Assembly: GCA_041395325.1 (NCBI GenBank)
Contig: JAWLAT010000020.1
Coordinates: forward strand, 21,212-85,211
Length of the DNA: 64,000 nucleotides
Direction of reading: 5' to 3'
Source: JAWLAT01 sp041395325
Lineage (GTDB): Bacteria > Pseudomonadota > Gammaproteobacteria > Xanthomonadales > SZUA-5
This document shows, piece by piece, positions 44,394 through 53,736 of this stretch. Every line of letters begins with the position of its first letter. Position 1 is the stretch's first letter. The notes beneath the pieces were generated by a model. The model did no database searches and was not told where the DNA came from. It was given only the letters and a program-made list of their open reading frames with translations. A program made the position numbers and the translations under genes.

Positions 44394-45602
44394 CTAGGCC
44401 AAGCGTTCGATCGACGCCGGCGCGGCCAGCGCGCGTCGTCCCAGCACCAGCACCAGTACCAGCACGCTGCCCATCACGCCCAGCGCACCCCATTGCAGCT
44501 GCAACCAGCCGCTGAGCGTCACCGCGTGGCCGGCCAGGAACGAAGACGCCGCCATGGCGCTGAACATCAGGGCGTCGTGGACACCTTGCGCCACGCCCTT
44601 TTCGCTGTCCACATACTGCTGGGTCAGCAGCGCATTGCCGCCGGTGAACAGCAGCGCCCAGCCGACACCGAGCAGGCTCAGTGCCGTGTAGAAGTGACCG
44701 ACGCTGCTGCCGTGCAGGGCGACACCTGCACAGAGGGCGATGATCAGGGCACCGCCGACGATCGCCCGCAGCGGACCGATGCGCTCGATGATCGGGCCGC
44801 TGACCAGCATCGGCGCATACATGCCCACCATGTGCCATTGCAGTGCCCAGGAGGCGTTGGCGAAGGGATAGGCGCAGGCCTGCATGGCCAGCGGCGTGGC
44901 GGTCATCAGCAGGTTCATCGTTGACCAGGCGCCGGCCGAGGAGACCACCGCCAGCCAGAAGCCCGGCCGCCGGAACAGCGACGGTCCGGCGCTGTGCACG
45001 GCGACCTCGGCGCGTGGCGGCAAGGGTGGGAAGCGCAGCAATCGAGTCACCCCGAATACCGCCAATGCCAGCACGATCAGCCCAAGGTAGGTGCCCAGAT
45101 AAGGGGTATCGAACAGATCGATGGTGTGCCGGCTCAGCGCCGGCCCAAGGAAGGCGCCGAGGAGCCCACCGGCGAGCACCAGACTGATCGCCCGGGCTCG
45201 CCGATTCGGCGGTGACAGATCCACCGCGGCAAAGCGCAGATACTGCCCGGCAGCGTTGTACAGCCCGAAACAGAAGGTCCCCAGGCACAGCAGCCAGAAG
45301 GACCGTTGACCGATCGCCGTCGCGGTCAGCAATGCGCCGACCATCGCCGCCACGCAGCCCAGCGCGAAACCGAAGCCACGACCGTGCCGCTGCATCAGCA
45401 AGGAGATCGGCAGCGAGGACAGTGCGCCGCCGAGCACGAAGCAGGTGACCGGCAGCGTCGCCAACCGCGGGTCCGGAGCCAGCGCGAAGCCGGCCAGCCC
45501 ATTGACGCTGATCAGCATCGCATTGCCGGTCAGCAGCAGCCCCTGCCCCAGGCTGAGCAGCGGGATCGCCGACGGCAGGCGCGCGGGTGCCGATGCAGAC
45601 AT
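44394..45602 (-). CDS. MFS transporter
   Basis: This 402-residue protein has about 12 hydrophobic helices. The loop 2-3 region shows a weak MFS motif (LMQRHGRGFGFALG). A charged central loop (RFPPLPPRAEVAVHSAGPS) separates the halves, and PIIERIGPLRAIVGG lies in the second half. The pattern resembles the general YcaD/'MFS_1' exporters. No substrate can be inferred, and no regulator is adjacent. Confidence 0.85.
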   Translation of the reverse strand: MSASAPARLPSAIPLLSLGQGLLLTGNAMLISVNGLAGFALAPDPRLATLPVTCFVLGGALSSLPISLLMQRHGRGFGFALGCVAAMVGALLTATAIGQRSFWLLCLGTFCFGLYNAAGQYLRFAAVDLSPPNRRARAISLVLAGGLLGAFLGPALSRHTIDLFDTPYLGTYLGLIVLALAVFGVTRLLRFPPLPPRAEVAVHSAGPSLFRRPGFWLAVVSSAGAWSTMNLLMTATPLAMQACAYPFANASWALQWHMVGMYAPMLVSGPIIERIGPLRAIVGGALIIALCAGVALHGSSVGHFYTALSLLGVGWALLFTGGNALLTQQYVDSEKGVAQGVHDALMFSAMAASSFLAGHAVTLSGWLQLQWGALGVMGSVLVLVLVLGRRALAAPASIERLA

Positions 45603-45672
45603 GACTCAGACCTCGAAGCGGCCGGCGATCATAGCGATCGCGCGGCCGCCAGCGAAGGGCGAAAGGCGGGCG

Positions 45673-47049
45673 TCAGGTGGCACTCGATCGTGGCGCCGGG
45701 CGACGCGAGGCCGCCTGCGGATCGCGGCCCGCCCCCGGCTGCCCCGGTCGACCACCACGACCACGGCGATGGCCACCCGGCCGACCCGGACCGCGGGGAC
45801 CCTTCGGCGCCGCTGCCGAGGCGCCACCCGGGCGTGCCGACGCGCGCTGCGCATTGCCGCCAGCGCGACCACGTCCACCGTGACCACCATTGGCCTGCAG
45901 GCGCAGCGGCTCGGTGGTCTCGAAACCGGCCACATCCTCGATGGCCAGTGCCGCCGGCAACAGACGCTGGATGGCCCGCAGACGATCGGACTCCTCGGCG
46001 CAGACCAGACTGATGGCGCGGCCACTGTGACCATTGCGGCCCGTGCGGCCAATCCGGTGCACATAGTCCTCGGCCACCATCGGCAGCTCGAAATTGATCA
46101 CGATCGGCAGCTCGGCAATGTCCAGACCGCGCGCGGCAATGTCGGTGGCCACCAGCACGTTGATGCGGCCACGCTTGAAGTCGTCCAGCGCCCGCGTGCG
46201 GGCACCCTGACTCTTGTTGCCATGGATCGCCGCACAGCGCAGCCCCGCCTTGTCGAGGAAGCGCACCAGCTTGTCCGAACCATGCTTGGTGCGGGCAAAG
46301 ACCAGTGTCTGGCGACGGCTGTCCTCGGCCAGCAGATGCAGCAGCAGATCGCGCTTGCGGCCGGCATCGACCGGATGCACCTGATGGCTGATGGTCGCCG
46401 CAGCACTGTTGCGCGGAGTGATCTGCAACTGCTCGGGATCGCGCAGGAAGGCCTGCGCCAACTGCACGATCTCGTCGCCGAAGGTGGCCGAGAACAGCAG
46501 GCTCTGCCGCTGCGCCGGCAGCCGCGCCAGGATCTGCTTGAGCGAAGGCAGGAAGCCCATGTCGAGCATGCGGTCGGCCTCGTCCAACACCAGCGTGTGG
46601 ACCTCGGACAGCGACACGCTGCGCTGCTGCAGATGGTCGATCAGCCGGCCCGGCGTGGCGACCAGGATGTCCAGACCACCGCGCAGGGCAGCGATCTGCG
46701 GGCGCAGGCTGACGCCGCCGACGACGACGGCGCTGCGCAGGCCCAGATGACGGCCGTACTGGCACAGACTCTCGTGCACCTGCGCGGCCAGTTCCCGCGT
46801 CGGGGTGAGGATCAGCGCGCGAACCTGGCCGGGCTGGCGGCGGCCGCCGTCGCTGGCCAATCGTTGCAGCAACGGCAGCGCGAAGGCGGCCGTCTTGCCG
46901 GTGCCGGTCTGCGAGCCCGCCAGCAGATCGCGGCCGGCCAGAATCAGGGGAATGGCGGCCTGCTGGATCGGCGTGGCCTCGCTGTAACCCTTGTCGGACA
47001 GCGCGCGTAGCAGCTCGGACGACAGTCCGAGCGAAGCAAAACTACTCAA
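45673..47049 (-). CDS. rhlE: DEAD-box RNA helicase, RhlE-like
   Basis: The 458 residues show the full DEAD-box set: Q motif (GYSEATPIQQAAIP), SQTGTGKT, PTRELA, DEAD in LVLDEADRMLDMGF, SAT in LFSATF, and HRIGRTGRNG. The C-terminal ~80 residues are Gly/Arg/Pro-rich and basic, as in RhlE rather than SrmB or DeaD. The start is TTG 47049, with GGAG 7-8 nt upstream. RNA remodelling in ribosome maturation or decay is the family role. Confidence 0.9.
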   Translation of the reverse strand: MSSFASLGLSSELLRALSDKGYSEATPIQQAAIPLILAGRDLLAGSQTGTGKTAAFALPLLQRLASDGGRRQPGQVRALILTPTRELAAQVHESLCQYGRHLGLRSAVVVGGVSLRPQIAALRGGLDILVATPGRLIDHLQQRSVSLSEVHTLVLDEADRMLDMGFLPSLKQILARLPAQRQSLLFSATFGDEIVQLAQAFLRDPEQLQITPRNSAAATISHQVHPVDAGRKRDLLLHLLAEDSRRQTLVFARTKHGSDKLVRFLDKAGLRCAAIHGNKSQGARTRALDDFKRGRINVLVATDIAARGLDIAELPIVINFELPMVAEDYVHRIGRTGRNGHSGRAISLVCAEESDRLRAIQRLLPAALAIEDVAGFETTEPLRLQANGGHGGRGRAGGNAQRASARPGGASAAAPKGPRGPGRPGGHRRGRGGRPGQPGAGRDPQAASRRPAPRSSAT

Positions 47050-47333
47050 GATGAAACTCCTGCGGAGGTCGCGCGCACGCCCGAACGGAATCGGTCCGAT
47101 TCGACGGCAATGGCAGCGACGAGGTCCAGCGCGTTCCCGTTCAACCGCGCGTCTGGACTGGGATTCGGGGCAGGCAACACGCCTGATTCCGGTTCGATCG
47201 GCGCCGGTCGAGCGGCGGGGAAGGGTCTGTTGGGACCACTGCGCTCCAGGAGGGAATTCGATGGGGCGCCGATGCGAGCCCGCGCATCATAGCGGCGCCT
47301 GTTGCGCCGCAGCAAGTGAGGCGTCGTGTGGCC

Positions 47334-48389
47334 TCAGAACCCGTTCAGCGATTCCAGCGCCTGGTAGAGCAGGTCCTGCAGTCGGCCGCCCGTCTCGCCC
47401 GAGAGCAGCGACATCCAGCTGACCAGCATCACCGCCAGTGCAGTCAGCCAGCCGTTGGTGGTCAGCGGGGCGTACTGCATCTGGCTGCCGGCTGCCTTGT
47501 CCCAGGCCGTCTCGTTGTCGTTGACGACGCGGACGAAGCCCCAGCCCTGCGCCAGCAGAGTCAGCGGCGGGATACCGAACAGCAGGCCCTTGACCGTGAC
47601 CTGCCAGCTGCGCAGCAGCGCCGCGAACAGCCCCAGCCCGCGGCCATCGGTGCGTTGCAGACGCAAACCCAGCAACGCCTTGCCGGGTGTGCGACCGAAG
47701 ATCGCCAGCGCCAGGGCTTCCAGCGGGATCAGGGCATACAAGGCAAAGAAGGCCAGCAGCCACGGCTGCTCCAGTGCCTGCCAGGCCCCATCGGCCAGAT
47801 CGCGAACGAAGCGCTCGGCCAGCAAGGTCAGCAGTGCCGCGCCGAGGACGCCCAGCACCGCGATGTCGATGCCGCGCGCCAGCCAGCGACGCAATGCCAG
47901 CGGCACCCGTTCGGCCGCCGCATTGTTCTTGGCGGCGGCGCTGGCCTTGTCAGGCCGCTGCACGGCCGGCGCCGGGCGTGGCACCACCGGCGGCGGTGGC
48001 AGTGGCTCACTGATGCCCACCGGCGTGAAGGCGGCCGGTTTGCTCGAACGCTTCTGCTGAGCCTGGCGGTCGCGCCGTTGCTGATCCACAGCCGCGCGAC
48101 GCTTCGCCTTGTCGCTGGTCGGTGAGTTGGATTTGCTGGCCGCTGACTGGGTCACGGGCGCAGCATCGGGACTGCCGCCAGCGACGGCCTTCTCCGCCCG
48201 GCTGGCACCGCCACTGTATTGCGCCGTGGCCTTGTGCAGCGGCCGCCATTCGAACTGGCCGCCATCCCAGACCGGCGTGTAGCGATCAATGCGGCCTTCG
48301 CGAGCGAGCTTCTCCAGTGCCGACTTGCTCATCGGTCCGATGGCCTGGCCATCGGGCAGCGCGTAGTACCAGATCTCCGACAGGCTCAT
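47334..48389 (-). CDS. GYF_2 and RDD domain membrane protein
   Basis: The 351 residues begin with a GYF_2 domain (EIWYYALPDGQAIGPMSKSA and later PVWDGGQFEWRPL). A charged, proline-rich linker of ~110 residues follows, then an RDD membrane domain. Its conserved residues sit in RRWLARGIDIAVLG, FGRTPGKALLGLRL and a C-terminal pair of helices. RDD proteins are thought to be transporters or membrane scaffolds; the role of this fusion is unknown. The ATG at 48389 opens the GYF domain directly. Confidence 0.88.
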   Translation of the reverse strand: MSLSEIWYYALPDGQAIGPMSKSALEKLAREGRIDRYTPVWDGGQFEWRPLHKATAQYSGGASRAEKAVAGGSPDAAPVTQSAASKSNSPTSDKAKRRAAVDQQRRDRQAQQKRSSKPAAFTPVGISEPLPPPPVVPRPAPAVQRPDKASAAAKNNAAAERVPLALRRWLARGIDIAVLGVLGAALLTLLAERFVRDLADGAWQALEQPWLLAFFALYALIPLEALALAIFGRTPGKALLGLRLQRTDGRGLGLFAALLRSWQVTVKGLLFGIPPLTLLAQGWGFVRVVNDNETAWDKAAGSQMQYAPLTTNGWLTALAVMLVSWMSLLSGETGGRLQDLLYQALESLNGF

Positions 48390-48466
48390 GGCCAGATCGC
48401 CGCGACAGGACGTCGCCGATGGTAGCGGCTTTGCGGTCCGGACGCGCCGAGCCGCGGGGTCGCGGA

Positions 48467-49915
48467 TCAGGCTGCCGCAACCGTCTGCTGCAGGCCCGGT
48501 GACTGCCAGGGTTCGGCGCCGAACCAGTGGTGCTCGCGAGCGCGCAAGGCCAGTTCGCCAATCAACAGCAGCGCCGGTGATGCCACCTTCTGATCGCGCA
48601 CCACCGAGGCCAGTTCATCCAGCCGGCCGAGCAGTACACGCTGCTCCGTTCGGGTACCGTTCTCGATGCAGGCAAAGGGGGTTCGGGCGGCCAATCCGTG
48701 GCCGAGCAACCGTCCCTGTATCGTCGTGGCCTGGCGCACGCCCATGTACAGCGCCAAGGTTTCGCCACCGGCCGCCAGCGCGGCCCAGTCCAGCGCCTGT
48801 CCATCGCGCTCACCGTGAGCGGTGACCAGCCGCAGCGCCTGCGCTTGTCCGCGCTCGGTCAATGGAATGCCGGCATAGGCGGCGCAGCCCTGGGTCGCGG
48901 TGATGCCCGGCACGATGCGAGTGGGCACGCCGGCCCGACCCAGCGCCCGCAGTTCCTCGCCGCCCCGAGCAAAGATCAACGGATCGCCGCCCTTCAGCCG
49001 CACCACCCGGCGACCGCCACGGGCCAGCTCCACCAGCAGTCGGTCGATCTGCGCCTGGGCGATCGATGGCACGCCGGCACACTTGCCGACGCTGATCCGT
49101 TCGGCATCGCGACGGGCCAGCGCCAGCACGGCATCAGACACCAGCCGGTCATGCACGATCACGTCTGCCGACTGCAGCTCGCGCAGTGCGGCCAGGGTCA
49201 ACAGTGCCGGATCACCCGGACCGGCACCGACCAGCGCGACGCTGCCAACGGCCTCGGTCGGCGCTGTATCGGTGCTCCGCAGCCGATCCAGCAGATGGGC
49301 CTCGGCGTCCGCCAACCGACCGGCTTCGACCAGCGCGGCAAATTCGCCGTCGAGCAACGACTCGTAGGCGCGCCGACGTTCCACCGGATCGGGCCAGCGA
49401 CGGCGCAGTGCTGCCCGGTGTCGCTGCAACAACGCCAGCAGATCGCCGACGCGCTCGGGCAACAGTGACTCGATGCGGGCACGCAGCCGACGGCCCAGCA
49501 CCGGTGCCGCACCGTCCGTGCCGATCGCCACGGTCAGTGGACCCCGCCGCAGCTGCGCCGGCACGGCCACGTCGCCCGCCTCGGGTTGGTCGACCGCATT
49601 GACCCAGATCCCCGCCGCACGAGCGGCATTGGCGACCGTGGCATTGACCTCGGGCTGATCGGTGGCCGCGATCACCAGGCGCGCATCGCTCAGCACAGCG
49701 GGATCGAAGTCCTGCGCCAGCCACTGCAAGCGACCTTCGCGCTGCCATGCCTGCACGCTGGCCGTCGCTTCCGGCGCCACGACTCGCAAATCGGCGCCAC
49801 TGTCCAGCAGCAACCGCAGTTTGCGCTCGGCCACCTCGCCGCCACCGACCACGAGCACGCGCTGACCGCTGAGGTCGAGGAACAGCGGCACCCAGGTGCG
49901 CTTGGTTGTGGTCAT
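48467..49915 (-). CDS. cysG: Siroheme synthase (CysG)
   Basis: This 482-residue trifunctional enzyme makes siroheme for sulfite and nitrite reductases. Residues 1-~200 form the dehydrogenase/ferrochelatase part (VLVVGGGEVAERKLRLLL, with the catalytic-region NAVDQPE). The C-terminal SUMT methyltransferase has VALVGAGPGDPALLTL, VRLKGGDPLIFARGGEE and VPGITA. The GGTSP serine motif of the enteric enzyme reads DGAAPVL here, so the phosphorylatable Ser is absent. ATG 49915 has an AAGGA site. It is divergent from the LysR-type gene. Confidence 0.95.
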   Translation of the reverse strand: MTTTKRTWVPLFLDLSGQRVLVVGGGEVAERKLRLLLDSGADLRVVAPEATASVQAWQREGRLQWLAQDFDPAVLSDARLVIAATDQPEVNATVANAARAAGIWVNAVDQPEAGDVAVPAQLRRGPLTVAIGTDGAAPVLGRRLRARIESLLPERVGDLLALLQRHRAALRRRWPDPVERRRAYESLLDGEFAALVEAGRLADAEAHLLDRLRSTDTAPTEAVGSVALVGAGPGDPALLTLAALRELQSADVIVHDRLVSDAVLALARRDAERISVGKCAGVPSIAQAQIDRLLVELARGGRRVVRLKGGDPLIFARGGEELRALGRAGVPTRIVPGITATQGCAAYAGIPLTERGQAQALRLVTAHGERDGQALDWAALAAGGETLALYMGVRQATTIQGRLLGHGLAARTPFACIENGTRTEQRVLLGRLDELASVVRDQKVASPALLLIGELALRAREHHWFGAEPWQSPGLQQTVAAA

Positions 49916-50000
49916 CGGGCTTCCTTGGTGGCCTTTGAGCCCAGACTCGCGCGGCAACCATCCCGGCGGAAATGACCAGAAGCGCGCTCACATGGCTTTT

Positions 50001-50032
50001 GGACATATAGACGTCTATACTGCTAGACGTCT
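50001..50032. promoter_or_regulatory. AGACGTCT box array (metbox-like) between cysG and lysR-type gene
   Basis: Two exact AGACGTCT palindromes (50009-50016 and 50025-50032) lie in perfect 8-bp register with a degenerate box between them (ATACTGCT, 5/8). A further 5/8 box, GGACATAT, precedes them. AGACGTCT is the consensus MetJ operator unit. A -10-like TATACT (50016-50021) overlaps the array. Whether a MetJ exists in this organism cannot be seen here. Confidence 0.6.
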
Positions 50033-50087
50033 GTGATCGATGCGGCCAAATCGCGGTCCTGCAGACACCACTGCCGGAGTGACCCGC

Positions 50088-51014
50088 ATGACCTTGCGCC
50101 AGCTGCAGTATTTCGTCGCCGTCGTCGACGCCGGACTGAACATCACGCTGGCCGCCGAACGCGTCCATGCCACCCAGCCCGGCATTTCGAAGCAACTCAA
50201 GCAACTCGAAGGTGCCTTCGGCTTTGATCTGTTCCTGCGCCGCGGCAAGAGCGTGGAAGCGCTGACCGAACCCGGCCGGCAGTTGCTGCCGCGTGCCCGG
50301 CAGATCGTCGAAACCGCGCAGGCGCTGCGGGCGCAGGCGCGCGTGCTGGCGGGCGAGACCGGCCGGCAACTGCGCATCGGCGCCTCACCCAGCGCAGCCC
50401 GGCACCTGCTGCCGCCGGCGCTGGCCAATCTGGAGCGCGGCATCCGCGATCTGGAAGTCACGCTGCTGGTGACTGACACCAGCGATGCCATCGAGCAGCT
50501 GCGCCGGGGCATTCTGGATCTGGCCGTCGGCTCGACCACGGTCGATCGTCCCCCGGCGACCCGGGCGGTGCCGCTGTCACGCTGGCGCCGCGTGGCCCTG
50601 TTGCCGAGCGCGCATCCGCTGGCGCGCAGTGACGCCAACGCACTGGCGCTGGCCGATCTGGCGCGCTATCCCCTGGTCACCTACAGCAGCGCGCAGCAAA
50701 GCGAATCCTCCTTCCAGCGCACCTTCGCCGAACGCGGCCTGCAGCCGCGGATCGCGCTGGCGGCGGCCGATGGCGAGCTGATCCGCGCCTACGTCCGCGG
50801 CGGTCTGGGCATCGGCATCGTTGCGCCCAGCGTCGTCGATGAGCTGGACGATCCGGAACTGCGGGTCATGCCCATCGAAGCCGGCCTGCCCGCCTGCGTG
50901 ACCTGGCTGCTGCTGCCGCCAGATGGCGAGCTGTCTCCGGAAGCCCAGGCGCTGGTCGCCGCCTTGGGGCTGCAGCCGGAACAGATCGAAGCGGCGAGTT
51001 GGGGCCAGACCTGA
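50088..51014 (+). CDS. LysR-type regulator, CysB-like
   Basis: This 308-residue regulator has an N-terminal winged HTH (MTLRQLQYFVAVVDAGLNIT, then AAERVHATQPGISKQLKQLE) and a C-terminal periplasmic-binding-protein-like effector domain. The 'LNIT-AAERVHATQPGISKQ' sequence is the form found in CysB/Cbl proteins that control sulfate assimilation with O-acetylserine or sulfate as signal. Its divergent neighbour cysG fits that role. The ATG at 50088 has CGGAGTG 8 nt upstream. Confidence 0.88.
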   Translation: MTLRQLQYFVAVVDAGLNITLAAERVHATQPGISKQLKQLEGAFGFDLFLRRGKSVEALTEPGRQLLPRARQIVETAQALRAQARVLAGETGRQLRIGASPSAARHLLPPALANLERGIRDLEVTLLVTDTSDAIEQLRRGILDLAVGSTTVDRPPATRAVPLSRWRRVALLPSAHPLARSDANALALADLARYPLVTYSSAQQSESSFQRTFAERGLQPRIALAAADGELIRAYVRGGLGIGIVAPSVVDELDDPELRVMPIEAGLPACVTWLLLPPDGELSPEAQALVAALGLQPEQIEAASWGQT

Positions 51015-51042
51015 GACGGCCGAAGGGCCGCGCTGACGCCAA

Positions 51043-51609
51043 TCAACGCATGCCGTATTCCGCCCATTCCGGTTGCAGCAAGCCCAGCAGCACGCTGTCG
51101 CACCAGCGCCCGTGCATGAACCAGCGCTGCCGCAACAAGCCCTCGCGCTGAAAGCCCAGGGCTTCGAACAGGCGCAGGGAAGCGGCATTGTCCGGATCCA
51201 CGTCAGCCTCCAGCCGATGCAGCTGCAAATCCTCAAAGCCGTACTGCAGCACCCGACCGAGCGCGGCACGGGCATGGCCACGCCCCCAGTGGTCGGCACC
51301 GATGGCGATGCCCAACTCGGCTCGACGCTGGCCACGGTCGATCTTCCAGATGGTGCAGGTGCCGATCAGCGCTCCGGTCGGTTCGGTCGACACGCCCCAC
51401 TGCAGGCATTCGCCCGCGGCGTTGGCGGCCAGAATCCCGTCGAGCTTGGCACGGCATTCGTCCGCCGACAGCGGATCACCGGTCCAGTAGCGGGCCACCC
51501 TGGGGTCACTCCAGACCGCGGTGAGCGCTGGCAGATCTTTCATGACCGGCGCCCGTAGAGACAGCGAACCGGCCTGCAGTGGCGGCGGCGATTGCGCGAC
51601 GACGGTCAT
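51043..51609 (-). CDS. GNAT family N-acetyltransferase, RimJ/RimL-like
   Basis: The 188 residues contain the RimJ-type GNAT fold: SLSLRAPVMKDLPALTAVWS, the acetyl-CoA loop AIGADHWGRGHARAAL (a Q/RxxGxG/A variant) and LHRLEADVDPDNAASLRLFE. GFQREGLLRQRW closes it. Members acetylate N-terminal amines of ribosomal proteins or small molecules. It converges on the LysR gene and lies back to back with aspS. Confidence 0.85.
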   Translation of the reverse strand: MTVVAQSPPPLQAGSLSLRAPVMKDLPALTAVWSDPRVARYWTGDPLSADECRAKLDGILAANAAGECLQWGVSTEPTGALIGTCTIWKIDRGQRRAELGIAIGADHWGRGHARAALGRVLQYGFEDLQLHRLEADVDPDNAASLRLFEALGFQREGLLRQRWFMHGRWCDSVLLGLLQPEWAEYGMR

Positions 51610-51745
51610 GGCGACTCAGGCCTGGCTGGCGATGGTGGCGGCGATCCTAACCCACGCCCAGCTTCCGTCAACGACGGTTCTGCTGGCACTGGGGCCGACC
51701 TTGCCTTAGCATCGGCGACCCTTTGTCTTTGTGCGATGCAGCAAG

Positions 51746-53530
<1,785 letters not shown>

Positions 53531-53532
53531 GG

Positions 53533-53555
53533 GCGCTGGGCGTTCTGCCCAGCGC
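53533..53555 (+). terminator. Hairpin after aspS
   Basis: A perfect 9-bp stem (GCGCTGGGC, 53533-53541, with GCCCAGCGC, 53547-53555) and a 5-nt loop start two bases after the stop codon. There is no T run. Confidence 0.5.
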
Positions 53556-53580
53556 AGGGGTCAGGGCTCAGGGCTGAGGG
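53555..53580 (+). repeat. Dispersed AGGGCTCAGGGCTGAGGG repeat
   Basis: It shares an 18-base core exactly with the copy in valS (19798-19815). Together with 53676-53694 it forms an inverted pair ~100 bp apart between aspS and the esterase gene. Confidence 0.7.
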
Positions 53581-53675
53581 TTGTGGGAACCGCCCTCGGC
53601 CCCTACGTGCCGAAAGGGCCTCGTTTCGCTTTCGCTTCGCAGCACCCAGAGCATCAAGGTGCCTTCAGGTGTCTT

Positions 53676-53694
53676 CCCTGACCCCTCAGCCCTG
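53676..53694 (-). repeat. Dispersed CCCTGACCCCTCAGCCCTG repeat
   Basis: This 19-mer is identical to 27559-27577 and the reverse complement of 19803-19821. It lies 42 nt past the 3' end of the esterase gene. Confidence 0.8.
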
Positions 53695-53736
53695 GCCCGG
53701 CAACCCGCCGAGCCAGGACAGTCGCCCAGAACTCAC

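Noticed and set aside
47290..47315. Terminator hairpin (CGGCGC/GCGCCG) downstream of the GYF/RDD gene
   Set aside because: Short stem without a T run; not better than background in GC-rich DNA.
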